Source of the DNA: an uncultured Eubacterium sp.
Lineage (GTDB): Bacteria > Bacillota > Clostridia > Oscillospirales > CAG-272
Length of the DNA stretch: 64,000 nt
NCBI GenBank assembly: GCA_900544285.1
Contig: UQUT01000001.1
Span: 186,001-250,000, forward strand
Direction of reading: 5' to 3'
The notes under the pieces are model-generated. The model was not told the origin of the DNA. It saw only the letters and a program-made list of their open reading frames with translations, and did not search any database. The position numbers and the translations under genes were made by a program. Of the stretch, positions 38,415 through 47,910 are shown piece by piece (position 1 is the first letter of the stretch; every line of letters begins with the position of its first letter).

Positions 38415-40631
38415 TCAATATGTTATCTCGGCGCTGCCGCAGGTCTTCATATCGAATAGGACATAACCGTTTTCATATGAGAAATCTGCCTTCTTACCGT
38501 CAACCGTAACCTTTTTCGGAGCGTTTTCGGACATAGCCTTTATATGATATACTCTGATGTCCTTCATTCCGTCAAAGTTTCCTATGCGTTTGCCGATGTT
38601 TATCCTGACGGACGAGCCGTTTTCCTCGCAGATAATCTTCGTAACGGCTCTTTCTCCGCTCTTATAGCCGAAGGAAACGCCGTCGTCCTCATAAAAGTCA
38701 CGCTCGGACTTGCCGCAGGGATATATTTCAAGAATTATTTCGTCTGCGTCCTTGCAGTCGGTAAACTGTTTCGGCTTCTCCGTCGGAACGATTGCGCCGG
38801 CTTTTACATAAAGTGCGCCGCCTTTGCCTTCCGGAATGTCGATTTTTATCATCTGACCGCCGGCACAGCGTTTGCCTGTCCAGTAGTCTATCCAGTCGTT
38901 GCCTCTCGGCAGCCATATCTCGTCCGAGAAAGCGCCGACAAGGAAATCTTCACCGAACATATATTCGTAAACGGAGTTTTTGACCTCGTCGTCATCGGTG
39001 ACGTAAGGCATAGCGCGACACGTCGGCATACCCGTCATATTTCCGTAGATCGAGGTTGAATAGATGTATGGCATCAGCCTGTAACGGAGGTTGTCATAGA
39101 ACGTAAAATATGCCTGCATTTCGTCCCCCGCCCACCAAGGCTGGGCAAAGCCCGCCCAGCTGTTCAACTGACACCAGGCAGTAAAGAAGCAGTAATGAAT
39201 AGTGTGCTTTGAATAGATATCCATATCGCACGTCATGGCGGAGATGCCCGTCAGACCGCAGTTGAGTATCCACGCAAGCGTTTTCAGCTTGCCGCCGGAA
39301 TCTCCCGTTGTCATTGCCGTGTATGCTCCCGACCCCGTATATCCTCCGCAGAAATGATGCATCGGTCTTGTGCCTCTGTATCTCGCCGCGCCCTGATACA
39401 TGTCCTTTGCGCAGAGCGTCTGCATAAGATTGTGCATTTCCGGCTCGCTCTTTCCGTTTGCATAGGTTCTTGTTTCGTCCGTTATGTCAACAACGTGACA
39501 AGGGTCGACCTTGAACGCAGCCGCGCCGTCAAAGCAGAACTTTTCAAGATGCTCAAACCATTCGGGAATGCCGAAATCCGTATCATTTCCCGCCAGCTTT
39601 TCTTCGTAAGCCGTGAAATCGTGCTGACAGCAAAGCCAGAGCTGCAGCTTGAAGCCGTAACGCAGAAGCGCCTGCGTAAATTCATACGGCCTCGGCTTTT
39701 TGCCGCCGCGCATCCAATCACAGATATAGAAGCGATCGGTATTCCACTTTTTGTCGATTGAAAAATCATATTTTTTAGCCATCCAACCCGGTTCAAGGCT
39801 GAACATATCGCACGGGAGGTTCAGCTCGCGGAACTGCGCCGCATTTCTCATAACTTCAAACTGGTCGGCGTTGTACTGCTCAACAAACGTAAGTCCGTAT
39901 GCCCATTTGGGGAGGAGAATCGGTCTGCCGGTTATATACGTCAGACGCTCGTTTATATCGGTAAGCGTTCTGCCCGCAAAGATGAAAAAGTCAATTTCGC
40001 CGTCCGGAAGGTACCAGATAACCTCGTTTTCGCTCTTTGAGCATACGTCAATACCGTGCCAGAAGGTCGTGTTGCAGAGGACGCCGTAGCCCGCCTTTGT
40101 CATAATGAAAGGCACGGTCACCTCGCACTTCTGATAAACGATTCTTTCAAGATAAGGCTTGCCGTTGAGAACGAGTCTGTCCTCATTGCTCTCGCCGAGA
40201 CCGTAAAACAGCTCGCCTTCCGTTTTCATTGAAAAATATTTCGGATCCTTCGTAAAATCGACGGTCTTTCTCTCCCATTCGGAATAGTCGCCGATGACCT
40301 GCGCCCTGCTCGGACGCATACCGCAGAGGTTGTCCTCAAAATACTTCCGCACCTCGCCCGCGTCTCCGCAAGCAAGATTTATCTTTCTTTCAAAAGCGTC
40401 GGAAGAGAATGTCAGGACGCCTTCCGAATATTCCGCATAAAGAAATCCGGAAAGCACGCCGTTTTTTGTCGAAGCAAGCTTGCCCGCGTTCTCGTCCGGA
40501 GCGCGCCATATGCCGTAACGCTCAAAAAGCGTTGGCTCGAATTTATCCGAAATTCTGACCCTTATAACGTTTTCCGCATATGCGGTAAGTCTCAAAATTT
40601 TCTCGCCGAAGGCAAAATCCTTATTTATCAT
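38415..40631 (-). CDS. Glycoside hydrolase family 31 (alpha-glucosidase / alpha-xylosidase type)
   Basis: A 738-residue GH31 enzyme. The N-terminal beta-sandwich covers about 1-230. The catalytic barrel carries WAYGLTFVEQYN near 245 and the nucleophile Asp in FKVDPCHVVD near 366. The acid/base is likely the Asp in TTGDSGGKLK. C-terminal beta domains close the protein. There is no signal peptide, so it is cytoplasmic. It probably trims alpha-linked glucosides or xylosides; its place at the end of a glycogen operon favours alpha-glucan pieces. It overlaps the lipoprotein gene by 11 bases. The exact linkage specificity cannot be read here. Confidence 0.9.
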   Translation of the reverse strand: MINKDFAFGEKILRLTAYAENVIRVRISDKFEPTLFERYGIWRAPDENAGKLASTKNGVLSGFLYAEYSEGVLTFSSDAFERKINLACGDAGEVRKYFEDNLCGMRPSRAQVIGDYSEWERKTVDFTKDPKYFSMKTEGELFYGLGESNEDRLVLNGKPYLERIVYQKCEVTVPFIMTKAGYGVLCNTTFWHGIDVCSKSENEVIWYLPDGEIDFFIFAGRTLTDINERLTYITGRPILLPKWAYGLTFVEQYNADQFEVMRNAAQFRELNLPCDMFSLEPGWMAKKYDFSIDKKWNTDRFYICDWMRGGKKPRPYEFTQALLRYGFKLQLWLCCQHDFTAYEEKLAGNDTDFGIPEWFEHLEKFCFDGAAAFKVDPCHVVDITDETRTYANGKSEPEMHNLMQTLCAKDMYQGAARYRGTRPMHHFCGGYTGSGAYTAMTTGDSGGKLKTLAWILNCGLTGISAMTCDMDIYSKHTIHYCFFTAWCQLNSWAGFAQPWWAGDEMQAYFTFYDNLRYRLMPYIYSTSIYGNMTGMPTCRAMPYVTDDDEVKNSVYEYMFGEDFLVGAFSDEIWLPRGNDWIDYWTGKRCAGGQMIKIDIPEGKGGALYVKAGAIVPTEKPKQFTDCKDADEIILEIYPCGKSERDFYEDDGVSFGYKSGERAVTKIICEENGSSVRINIGKRIGNFDGMKDIRVYHIKAMSENAPKKVTVDGKKADFSYENGYVLFDMKTCGSAEITY

Positions 40632-40980
40632 CTTCGGTATTCTCCTTATAATAATATTCCGCGGAGCATACTCCGCAGGGCTTATAGCCCTCTTTTATAA
40701 AGTTTTCAATATCTGAAGCGGTTATTATCTGCCGATTTTCTTCTTTCATCCTTCTTGCGTGGTAACAGTCGTGCGACAGGTGAAACACGCCCGAGGATTT
40801 ATTCAGCACGGCGGTGACGCTTCCGCTTTCATCGGTAACAAGCGCAGACGCCGTGGTTTCCGCGGGATAATCCGTTGTTTTTGCGCCGGACATATCCGTG
40901 CGGATAATTATATCCGCTTTTCTGCACGAGCAAAGAAGCAAAATTGCCAAAAGCAGCCCGAAAAAAGCAAGCCTTTTCAT
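40621..40980 (-). CDS. Small lipoprotein with Ada-like metal-binding motif (unknown function)
   Basis: A 119-residue protein with a signal peptide and lipobox (LLCSC, Cys near residue 19). A low-complexity linker and the region GVFHLSHDCYHARRM ... GYKPCGVCS follow. This H/C pattern resembles the small Ada-like / ComEC-tail metal-binding module found at the ends of secreted nucleases and other proteins, in which a Cys pair coordinates a metal. It sits between the cytoplasmic GH13 and GH31 genes, overlapping both neighbours (4 and 11 bases), so it is cotranslated with them. Why a surface lipoprotein belongs here is not known. Confidence 0.75.
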   Translation of the reverse strand: MKRLAFFGLLLAILLLCSCRKADIIIRTDMSGAKTTDYPAETTASALVTDESGSVTAVLNKSSGVFHLSHDCYHARRMKEENRQIITASDIENFIKEGYKPCGVCSAEYYYKENTEDDK

Positions 40981-42878
40981 ATTGCTCTGTAAACCCCGTA
41001 TTCGTTTTTATTGTCTTTTGTTTTTATAAGGGCACATCCGTGCGGATTTATGACGATTTTCTTTCCCTCAAAGCCTGAAATCATCTCCTCGGAGGTGAAT
41101 TCCGATGAATAGACGTATTCGTCGGAGCTGCGATTGATTATTCCGCAGAGAAGCTCTCCTCCCGCCGTTCTCTCAATACAGAGGATGTCACGGTCGACAT
41201 AAACTATCCGCATTTTGCCGCAGAAAAGTGCGTTTTCGTTTTTTCTTATCCCGCCTATGCGTCGATAAAAGCCGAGAAGGTCTTCATCTTCTCTGCCCCA
41301 CGGATACGGTCTTCTGTTGAACGGGTCGGAATAGCCCTGCATACCGATCTCGTCTCCGTAATAAATGCAAGGCACGCCGGGCAGCATATTGGAAATGAGA
41401 TACGCCGCCTTTACAAGGCCGACGCCCTTTGAATACTGCGCCTCCGTCATTTTATAAACAGCCCTCTCGTCCTGACTTTTACCCTCCGGACTCTCGCCGG
41501 CAAGCGCGGTGATTATGCGTATTGTATCGTGCGTGCCGATTATGTTCATCAGCGCGGACTGCGCAAAATCGGGATATTCGCCGTAAACTTCGGCTGTGTT
41601 TTTGAGGAATGTTTCGCAGTCGCCGTCGCGCAGGTATGATATAATCGCCGTTCTTATCGGATAATTCATAACAGAGTCAAGCTCTTTGCCGCGAAGGTAT
41701 CTCCTCCGCCTGCCGTACGACACCTTCTCCGCCGCATTCTCCCAGACCTCGCCTATGATAACGCAGTCGTCTCTTTCCGCCAGCGCCGCCGATTTCAGCT
41801 CCGAAAGAAATTCATCCGAAAGCTCGTCCGCTACATCGAGTCGGAATCCGCCGACCCCCTCTCTCAATCGCCTGCGAATGACTCCGTTCTCTCCGAAAAG
41901 GTATGCCTTATAAGAAGGCGTATCGCTTTTCACCCTCGGCAGAACGTCAATGCCCCACCAGCTTTCGTATTTTTCGGGATAATCCGTGAAGTTGTACCAT
42001 TCGTAATACGGCGAGTTTTTGTCTCTGTATGCCCCGCCGTCTCCGTATTTCCCCGTGCGGTTGAAATATATGCTGTCATCGCCGGTATGGTTGAAAACTC
42101 CGTCAAGTATCAGCGTTATTCCGTAATTTTTACATTCGGAGACAAGCGCAGAAAACGCTTCTTCCCCGCCGAACATATCGTCAACCTTATCGTAATTGCC
42201 CGTATCGTATTTGTGGTTTGAATACGCCTCAAATATCGGACTGAGATAAATACAAGTCATGCCGAGAGACGATATATACGGCAATTTTTCTATCACCCCG
42301 TAAAGATCGCCGCCGAAGAAAACGTTGTTATCCAGTCTGTCTCCGGACTTTTTCACATACGGCGGTATGCCGTTATACCAGTCTTCATTCATAACGGCGT
42401 CCGCTCTGCAAGGTTCGTCCCCGCCTCTGAAAAAACGGTCGACAAATATGTGATAGATAATCCCTCCGTAAAGCCATGTCGGGGGATTTTTTCTCTTTCT
42501 GAATACGGTAAGCGCAAATGCACCGTCAAATCCCTCTCGTCTGTCGCGGAGCGTATCGGATATTCCGTCCTCGCCGCGGACGATTTCATAGCTTCCCTGC
42601 GGAGTGTTTACCGCAAATTTATAAAAGAAAAGACCGTCATCTCTGCCATCGCAAAGCACATCGCACGAAAGAATTATCCTTCCGCCGTCGACGGGAAAAT
42701 TTTTCACCTCTCCCGTGTCGTCACACAGGACGGAAAGAAAACAATCCGTCACTTCCGCAGGCAGAGAGACGGAAAACTCTATGCTTCCGTCTCTCTCCGC
42801 AGATCCTCCGTTCCCTTCGGAGGGGGTCAGTTTATGAAGTTCTTTTCTTTTAAGACTGTATCTTCCGAAGCCCGCCAT
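40977..42878 (-). CDS. Alpha-amylase family protein (GH13, neopullulanase / maltogenic type)
   Basis: A 633-residue intracellular GH13 enzyme. After an N-terminal beta domain (about 1-130) the barrel has GIIYHIFVDRF near 138, LILDGVFNHTG near 258, GFRLDVADELS with the nucleophile Asp near 347, the acid/base Glu in VIIGEVWENA near 376, and NIIGTHDTIRI near 441. It probably hydrolyses maltodextrins or glycogen branches, complementing GlgP. The start overlaps the glgP stop by one base (TGATG). Confidence 0.92.
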   Translation of the reverse strand: MAGFGRYSLKRKELHKLTPSEGNGGSAERDGSIEFSVSLPAEVTDCFLSVLCDDTGEVKNFPVDGGRIILSCDVLCDGRDDGLFFYKFAVNTPQGSYEIVRGEDGISDTLRDRREGFDGAFALTVFRKRKNPPTWLYGGIIYHIFVDRFFRGGDEPCRADAVMNEDWYNGIPPYVKKSGDRLDNNVFFGGDLYGVIEKLPYISSLGMTCIYLSPIFEAYSNHKYDTGNYDKVDDMFGGEEAFSALVSECKNYGITLILDGVFNHTGDDSIYFNRTGKYGDGGAYRDKNSPYYEWYNFTDYPEKYESWWGIDVLPRVKSDTPSYKAYLFGENGVIRRRLREGVGGFRLDVADELSDEFLSELKSAALAERDDCVIIGEVWENAAEKVSYGRRRRYLRGKELDSVMNYPIRTAIISYLRDGDCETFLKNTAEVYGEYPDFAQSALMNIIGTHDTIRIITALAGESPEGKSQDERAVYKMTEAQYSKGVGLVKAAYLISNMLPGVPCIYYGDEIGMQGYSDPFNRRPYPWGREDEDLLGFYRRIGGIRKNENALFCGKMRIVYVDRDILCIERTAGGELLCGIINRSSDEYVYSSEFTSEEMISGFEGKKIVINPHGCALIKTKDNKNEYGVYRAI

Positions 42879-45310
42879 CAGATTTTGCAGGGCTCGATAT
42901 GCCAGATGTTTTCCGCATACTCTTTTATGCTTCTGTCGGACGCAAAATATCCCGCTTTTGCAATATTGGTTATTGCTTTCTTTGTCCAGAGGTCTCTGTG
43001 GTCATAGTCGTCAAGCGCGCGGTTATACGTTGCGTAATACGAATCGAAATCCGCAAGGCACATATAAGGATCTGAAACACCCGGATTATGGAGGAGATAA
43101 TTTTCAATATTTGAGAAATCCTCTCCGGCAAGACCGCAGCCGATTCTGTCGATTGCGCCGCGCAGGCGCTCGCTTTCCTTATAATAAATCAGCGAATTGT
43201 AGCCTCTCTTCCAAAGCTCATCAACCTCGTTTGCCGTGAGCCCGAAAATATAGATATTATCATTTCCGACGGCGTCCGCCATTTCGACGTTTGCTCCGTC
43301 AAGCGTGCCGACGGTCATCGCGCCGTTTATCATAAATTTCATGCAGCCCGTTCCGCTTGCTTCCTTTCCCGCAAGAGAAATCTGCTCGCTTATGTCGCTT
43401 GCCGGCATAAGAATTTCCGCAAGGCTGACGTTATATTCTTCAAGGAACACAACCTTGAGCCTTCCTCTGACGTCGGGGTCATTATCGATCTGCTTTCCGA
43501 GCATGCAGATAAAGCGGATTATCTCCTTTGCAAGATAATATCCGGGAGCTGCCTTTCCGCCGAAGATAAACGTCTGCGGACGGATTGAAATATTCGGATT
43601 TTTCTTTATTTCGTCATAAAGAGCGACGATTTTCAGAGCGTTCAGAAGCTGACGCTTGTATTCGTGTATACGCTTGACCTGAACGTCAAAAAGCGAGTGC
43701 GTATCAAGTTTATCGCCCGTTTTCTTATAGTAAGCCTCCGCAAAACGCTCCTTGTTTTCGTGCTTTATTGCGCGGACTCTGTCAATTACGGACTGGTCGT
43801 CCCTGAATTTCAGAAAGTCCTCTATCGCTTCGGGATTTTTGCGGTATTTTCTGCCGATCGTTTCGTCAAGAAGCGACGAAAGAAGCGGATTTCCGAGACA
43901 CAGCCAGCGGCGGTGCGCTATACCGTTCGTAACGTTTGTAAACTTCTCCGGCGTCGTCTTGTAATAGTCGTGGAACACTGTCTGACGGAGAATTTCGGAA
44001 TGGAGCTTCGAGACGCCGTTCACCATATGCGATCCCGCAACAGAAAGATTTGCCATTCTGACCTGCCCGTTTGCCACAATGGACATACGGGAAATTCTCG
44101 CCCAGTCACCGGGATAAATATTCCAGAGGTCGGCGCAGAGCCTGCGGTTTATCTCGCAGACTATCGTATAAATTCTCGGCAGACGCATACGGAACAGCTC
44201 TTCGTTCCAGCATTCAAGCGCTTCGGGCATAACCGTATGGTTTGTGTATGATACCGTCTTTACAACGGTGTCCCATGCCGTTTCCCATGAGAACGAATAT
44301 ATATCCATCAGAAGGCGCATAAGCTCCGGAATACAGAGCGCGGGATGGGTATCGTTTATGTGTATTGCAACCTTGTCCGGCAGGTTTGAAAGCGTGCCGT
44401 AAACGGCAATATGGTCGGAAAGAATATTCTGCAGCGACGCCGAAACGAGAAAATACTGCTGACTGAGACGGAGCAGTTTTCCCTCGGTATGGTCGTCCGA
44501 AGGATAAAGCACTCTTGAAAGCGTCTCTGCACTTGTGTTCTCCTCAACAGCCTGCATGTACTGTCCCTGTGTGAAAAGCTTCATATTGAAATTTCTCATA
44601 TCGCTCGCCTTCCAGAGGCGGAGATTGCTGACAGCGTCGCAGTCGGAGCCGGATATCATCATATCGTAAGGCACCGCCTCAACCTCGTCATAATCCGTAT
44701 GGACTATTTCAAGTCTGCCGTTTTCCCACTTTTCGCTCACCTTGCCGCCGAAACGCACAGGAAACGTCTTATCCGTTCTCGGAACAAGCCATGTCGAGCC
44801 GTTCTGCATCCATGTGTCGGGAGTTTCAACCTGGTTTCCGTCGATTATTTTCTGACGGAAAAGCCCGTATTCATAGCATATCGAAAAACCCGTTGCTGGA
44901 TAATTTCCCGTCGTCAGAGAATCCATAAAGCAAGCCGCAAGCCTGCCGAGACCGCCGTTTCCGAGACCGGGATCCGGTTCCATCTCATAGATTTCGTCAA
45001 GGTCGAAGCCCATATCGCGCAGAGCGCCTCTGTACTGCTTTTCAAGTCCCATATTGAGAAGATTGTTTTTAAGCGATCTGCCGATGAGAAATTCCATACT
45101 CATATAGTAGACGCGCTTTTTCTGCTGCGCCTTTACCGCGTGCTTGAACGTTGCTCTCTTTTCCGTCAGAGCGTCGCGGACGCTCATTATGACGGCTTTA
45201 TAAATCTGTGCTTTCGTTGCGTCCTCCGCAACCGCGCCGAAATGGCGGGAGAGCTTTTCGGAGAGCAACGATTTTATGTCTGCTTTTGTGGTTGTGTTAC
45301 CTTTTCCCAT
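42878..45310 (-). CDS. glgP: Glycogen / starch / alpha-glucan phosphorylase
   Basis: Releases glucose 1-phosphate from glycogen ends. The product has 810 residues, with YYMSMEFLIGRSLKNNLLNMG near 70, DPGLGNGGLGRLAACF near 113, and the pyridoxal-phosphate Lys in ASGTGCMKFMINGAM near 660. The N terminus lacks the phosphorylation site of animal enzymes. It follows glgA by 18 bases and provides the degradation side of the operon. Confidence 0.97.
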   Translation of the reverse strand: MGKGNTTTKADIKSLLSEKLSRHFGAVAEDATKAQIYKAVIMSVRDALTEKRATFKHAVKAQQKKRVYYMSMEFLIGRSLKNNLLNMGLEKQYRGALRDMGFDLDEIYEMEPDPGLGNGGLGRLAACFMDSLTTGNYPATGFSICYEYGLFRQKIIDGNQVETPDTWMQNGSTWLVPRTDKTFPVRFGGKVSEKWENGRLEIVHTDYDEVEAVPYDMMISGSDCDAVSNLRLWKASDMRNFNMKLFTQGQYMQAVEENTSAETLSRVLYPSDDHTEGKLLRLSQQYFLVSASLQNILSDHIAVYGTLSNLPDKVAIHINDTHPALCIPELMRLLMDIYSFSWETAWDTVVKTVSYTNHTVMPEALECWNEELFRMRLPRIYTIVCEINRRLCADLWNIYPGDWARISRMSIVANGQVRMANLSVAGSHMVNGVSKLHSEILRQTVFHDYYKTTPEKFTNVTNGIAHRRWLCLGNPLLSSLLDETIGRKYRKNPEAIEDFLKFRDDQSVIDRVRAIKHENKERFAEAYYKKTGDKLDTHSLFDVQVKRIHEYKRQLLNALKIVALYDEIKKNPNISIRPQTFIFGGKAAPGYYLAKEIIRFICMLGKQIDNDPDVRGRLKVVFLEEYNVSLAEILMPASDISEQISLAGKEASGTGCMKFMINGAMTVGTLDGANVEMADAVGNDNIYIFGLTANEVDELWKRGYNSLIYYKESERLRGAIDRIGCGLAGEDFSNIENYLLHNPGVSDPYMCLADFDSYYATYNRALDDYDHRDLWTKKAITNIAKAGYFASDRSIKEYAENIWHIEPCKI

Positions 45311-45328
45311 GTGTTTTTCCCTTTGCCT

Positions 45329-46759
45329 TTATTGATTTATTACGTTTTCGTAAAGTCCGACATACTTCTCTGCCGAAACGTTCCACGAAAAATCTATTCT
45401 CATTATTTTGCGGACGAGCTTTTTCCAAGCCTCTTTGTCCTTATAGAGCTCCGTCGCCTGATAAATGACGTTTCCCATATCGTCTGCATTATATGCCGCA
45501 AACGTAAAGCCGTTGCCTCCCGCTCCGTATGGCTTTATGGTGTCATAAAGTCCGCCGACCTCGTGCACGACGGGAACGGTGCCGTAGCGAGAAGCGATCA
45601 TCTGCGCAAGTCCGCATGCCTCGCTTTTGGACGGCATAAGGAAGATATCCGCGCCCGCATATATCTGCTTTGAGAGCTTGCGGTCATATTTTATCATTAC
45701 CGCCGCCCTGCCGGGATATCTTGAAGCAAACCCGCGGAAGAAGTTTTCGGTATCGGGATCGCCCGTGCCGAGAAGAACAAACTGAATATTGTTGTTCTGC
45801 ATTATTCCGTCTATGCCGAAGCGGACAATATCAAAGCCCTTGTGCTCCGCAAGGCGCGATATCATAGCAACGATCGGAACTTCGGGATCGACGTTCAGTC
45901 CCGTCATTTTTTGCAGCTCTTCCTTGCATACGGCTTTTCCGGTAAGCGAACGCCATGAATAATTCTTCGGGATATCGGGGTCTGTTTTCGGGTCGTTTGC
46001 CGCAACGTCTATTCCGTTTATGATACCGTCAATCTTTCCGCTGTACATTCTTGTTATGTTTCCGAGTCCGTGCGCAAAATAGTCATCCTGAATTTCCTTT
46101 GCATAATGAGGGCTGACAGTTGTCACAAAGTCCGCGCAGACTATTGCTCCCTTTGTCAGGTTTATGTTGCCGTTATATTCGACAATCCCGCTTTCCGCAT
46201 CGGAGAGTGAGAAAACATCGCCGAGTATTTCCATACCGTATTCGCCCTGATAATCGATATTATGTATCGTATATACCGCCTTCACGCCGGAATAGCCGTA
46301 GTAGGAATTGTATCTTGTTTTCAGCAGTATGACGGAGAGCGCAGTCTGCCAATCGTTGCAATGGAGCACCTCCGGGAAAAAGCCTTCCGCACCCATCAGT
46401 TCAAGTACCGCAACGGAGAAAAACGCAAACCTTTCGGCATCGTCGAACTCGCCGTAAATTCTGTCACGGAGGAAATAATATTCATTGTCGATAAAATACC
46501 ATTTCACCCCGCCTCTTTCAAGCGAGAATATCCCGCAATAAAGCCTTCTCCACGCAAGCGTGACCGTTATGCTCTTCTCAAACGTCATCTCGTCACGATA
46601 TTGCTTTCCGACCTTTGAATAAAGCGGCATAACGGCTCTGACATCCGCCTCCGGATGAGCCGCCTTTATCGCCGCCGGGAGCGACCCCATAACATCGCCG
46701 AGCCCACCGGTTGCCGCAAAAGGAAGTGCTTCGCTTCCCGCAAATAATACAGATTTCAT
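45329..46759 (-). CDS. glgA: Glycogen synthase (ADP-glucose)
   Basis: A GT5 glycosyltransferase adding glucose from ADP-glucose to the glycogen chain, 476 residues. The ADP-glucose binding motif is changed from KTGGL to ATGGLGDVMGSLP near residue 16. The C-terminal domain has MISRLAEHKGFDI near 300 and PSKSEACGLAQMIASRYGTVPVV near 377, which contains the catalytic Glu. The K-to-A change in the first motif is unusual for bacterial GlgA and worth checking. It lies 17 bases after glgD. Confidence 0.95.
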   Translation of the reverse strand: MKSVLFAGSEALPFAATGGLGDVMGSLPAAIKAAHPEADVRAVMPLYSKVGKQYRDEMTFEKSITVTLAWRRLYCGIFSLERGGVKWYFIDNEYYFLRDRIYGEFDDAERFAFFSVAVLELMGAEGFFPEVLHCNDWQTALSVILLKTRYNSYYGYSGVKAVYTIHNIDYQGEYGMEILGDVFSLSDAESGIVEYNGNINLTKGAIVCADFVTTVSPHYAKEIQDDYFAHGLGNITRMYSGKIDGIINGIDVAANDPKTDPDIPKNYSWRSLTGKAVCKEELQKMTGLNVDPEVPIVAMISRLAEHKGFDIVRFGIDGIMQNNNIQFVLLGTGDPDTENFFRGFASRYPGRAAVMIKYDRKLSKQIYAGADIFLMPSKSEACGLAQMIASRYGTVPVVHEVGGLYDTIKPYGAGGNGFTFAAYNADDMGNVIYQATELYKDKEAWKKLVRKIMRIDFSWNVSAEKYVGLYENVINQ

Positions 46760-46776
46760 AAAACCTCCCGAATTTA

Positions 46777-47910
46777 TCAGAGCATTTTGCCCTTGTCTAT
46801 ATAGACGGGCATCGTAAGATGACCGGAAATACTGACGCCGTCACGAACGACAACGTTCTTATCCGTCACAACGTACTGGAGCGTAACGTTTTCGCCCGTG
46901 AACGTATCCTGAAACAGTATTGAATTCATAACAACGGTGTCCCTGCCGACCTTTACTCCCCTGAAAAGGATGCTGTTTTCAACAGAGCCTTCAATCACGC
47001 ATCCGTCCGCTATCAGCGAGTTGCGGACAAATGAATGATTTCCGTAATACGTCGGAGCGGAATTGCGGACTTTTGTATATATCGGTCTGTTTTCGGTTTC
47101 AAAAAGCTCCTTGTAAAGCTCCTTGTCGCTTATAAGACGCATGTTCGTGTTGAAATAATCAAGGAACGAATCAATTCCCTCAAAATGCCCGTCGTAACGG
47201 TAAACGCGGTAATTTCTGCGCTTCAGGTTGCGCTGGAACACATCGCGCGAGAAGTTCGAATAGCCGTGTGCGATGGCGTCCATAACAAGCTCCTGAAGAT
47301 ATCTGCGCCCTATCACCATTATGTTGAGATTGACATCGGCATCGCCTTCAAAATCGGAGGGATGAGCTCTGTAATCCGTCATTCTTCCGCTTTCATCCGA
47401 AACGACTACGGAAACCGCGCCCTGCATTTCCGGCGTAACGTGCATTTTCTTTATCGCAACGGTTATATCCGCTCCGTGAGAAATGTGGTCGTTTATCATA
47501 TCGCCGAAGTCAATATTGCAGATAACGTTGCAGTCCGTAAGAACAACGTAATCGCTTGTCAGACACGATATCGAATAGTTTACGCTTTTCAGCGCTTCAA
47601 GGCGGGTCGTGTAAAGCTCGTTTACATTATTTGCGTAAGCGGTGATAAAGGGTGTCAGAAACTTGACGCCGCCGCTTCTTCTCGCAAGATCCCAGTCCTT
47701 TCCCGTGCCGATGTGGTCCATAAGGGAGTGATAGTTATAATGGGTGATTATCTTTATGTCGCCTATATTCGAGTTCACCATGTTTGAAAGTGCGAAGTCG
47801 ATAAGGCGGTATCTGCAGCCTATCGGTACGGAAGCCACAGAACGCCTGTGTGTAAGCTCGAAAAGGTTACTGTCATGTATATTTGAAAAAATAATTCCGG
47901 TAGCTGTCAT
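46777..47910 (-). CDS. glgD: Glucose-1-phosphate adenylyltransferase, GlgD subunit
   Basis: The regulatory or modulating partner of GlgC in Firmicutes, 377 residues. It keeps the nucleotidyltransferase fold (CRYRLIDFALSNMVNSNI near 31) and the C-terminal left-handed beta-helix, but lacks the GGxGxRLxxLT pyrophosphorylase loop at its N terminus, as is typical for GlgD. In studied Firmicutes GlgC/GlgD heteromers are more active than GlgC alone. The start overlaps the glgC stop as ATGA. Confidence 0.94.
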   Translation of the reverse strand: MTATGIIFSNIHDSNLFELTHRRSVASVPIGCRYRLIDFALSNMVNSNIGDIKIITHYNYHSLMDHIGTGKDWDLARRSGGVKFLTPFITAYANNVNELYTTRLEALKSVNYSISCLTSDYVVLTDCNVICNIDFGDMINDHISHGADITVAIKKMHVTPEMQGAVSVVVSDESGRMTDYRAHPSDFEGDADVNLNIMVIGRRYLQELVMDAIAHGYSNFSRDVFQRNLKRRNYRVYRYDGHFEGIDSFLDYFNTNMRLISDKELYKELFETENRPIYTKVRNSAPTYYGNHSFVRNSLIADGCVIEGSVENSILFRGVKVGRDTVVMNSILFQDTFTGENVTLQYVVTDKNVVVRDGVSISGHLTMPVYIDKGKML

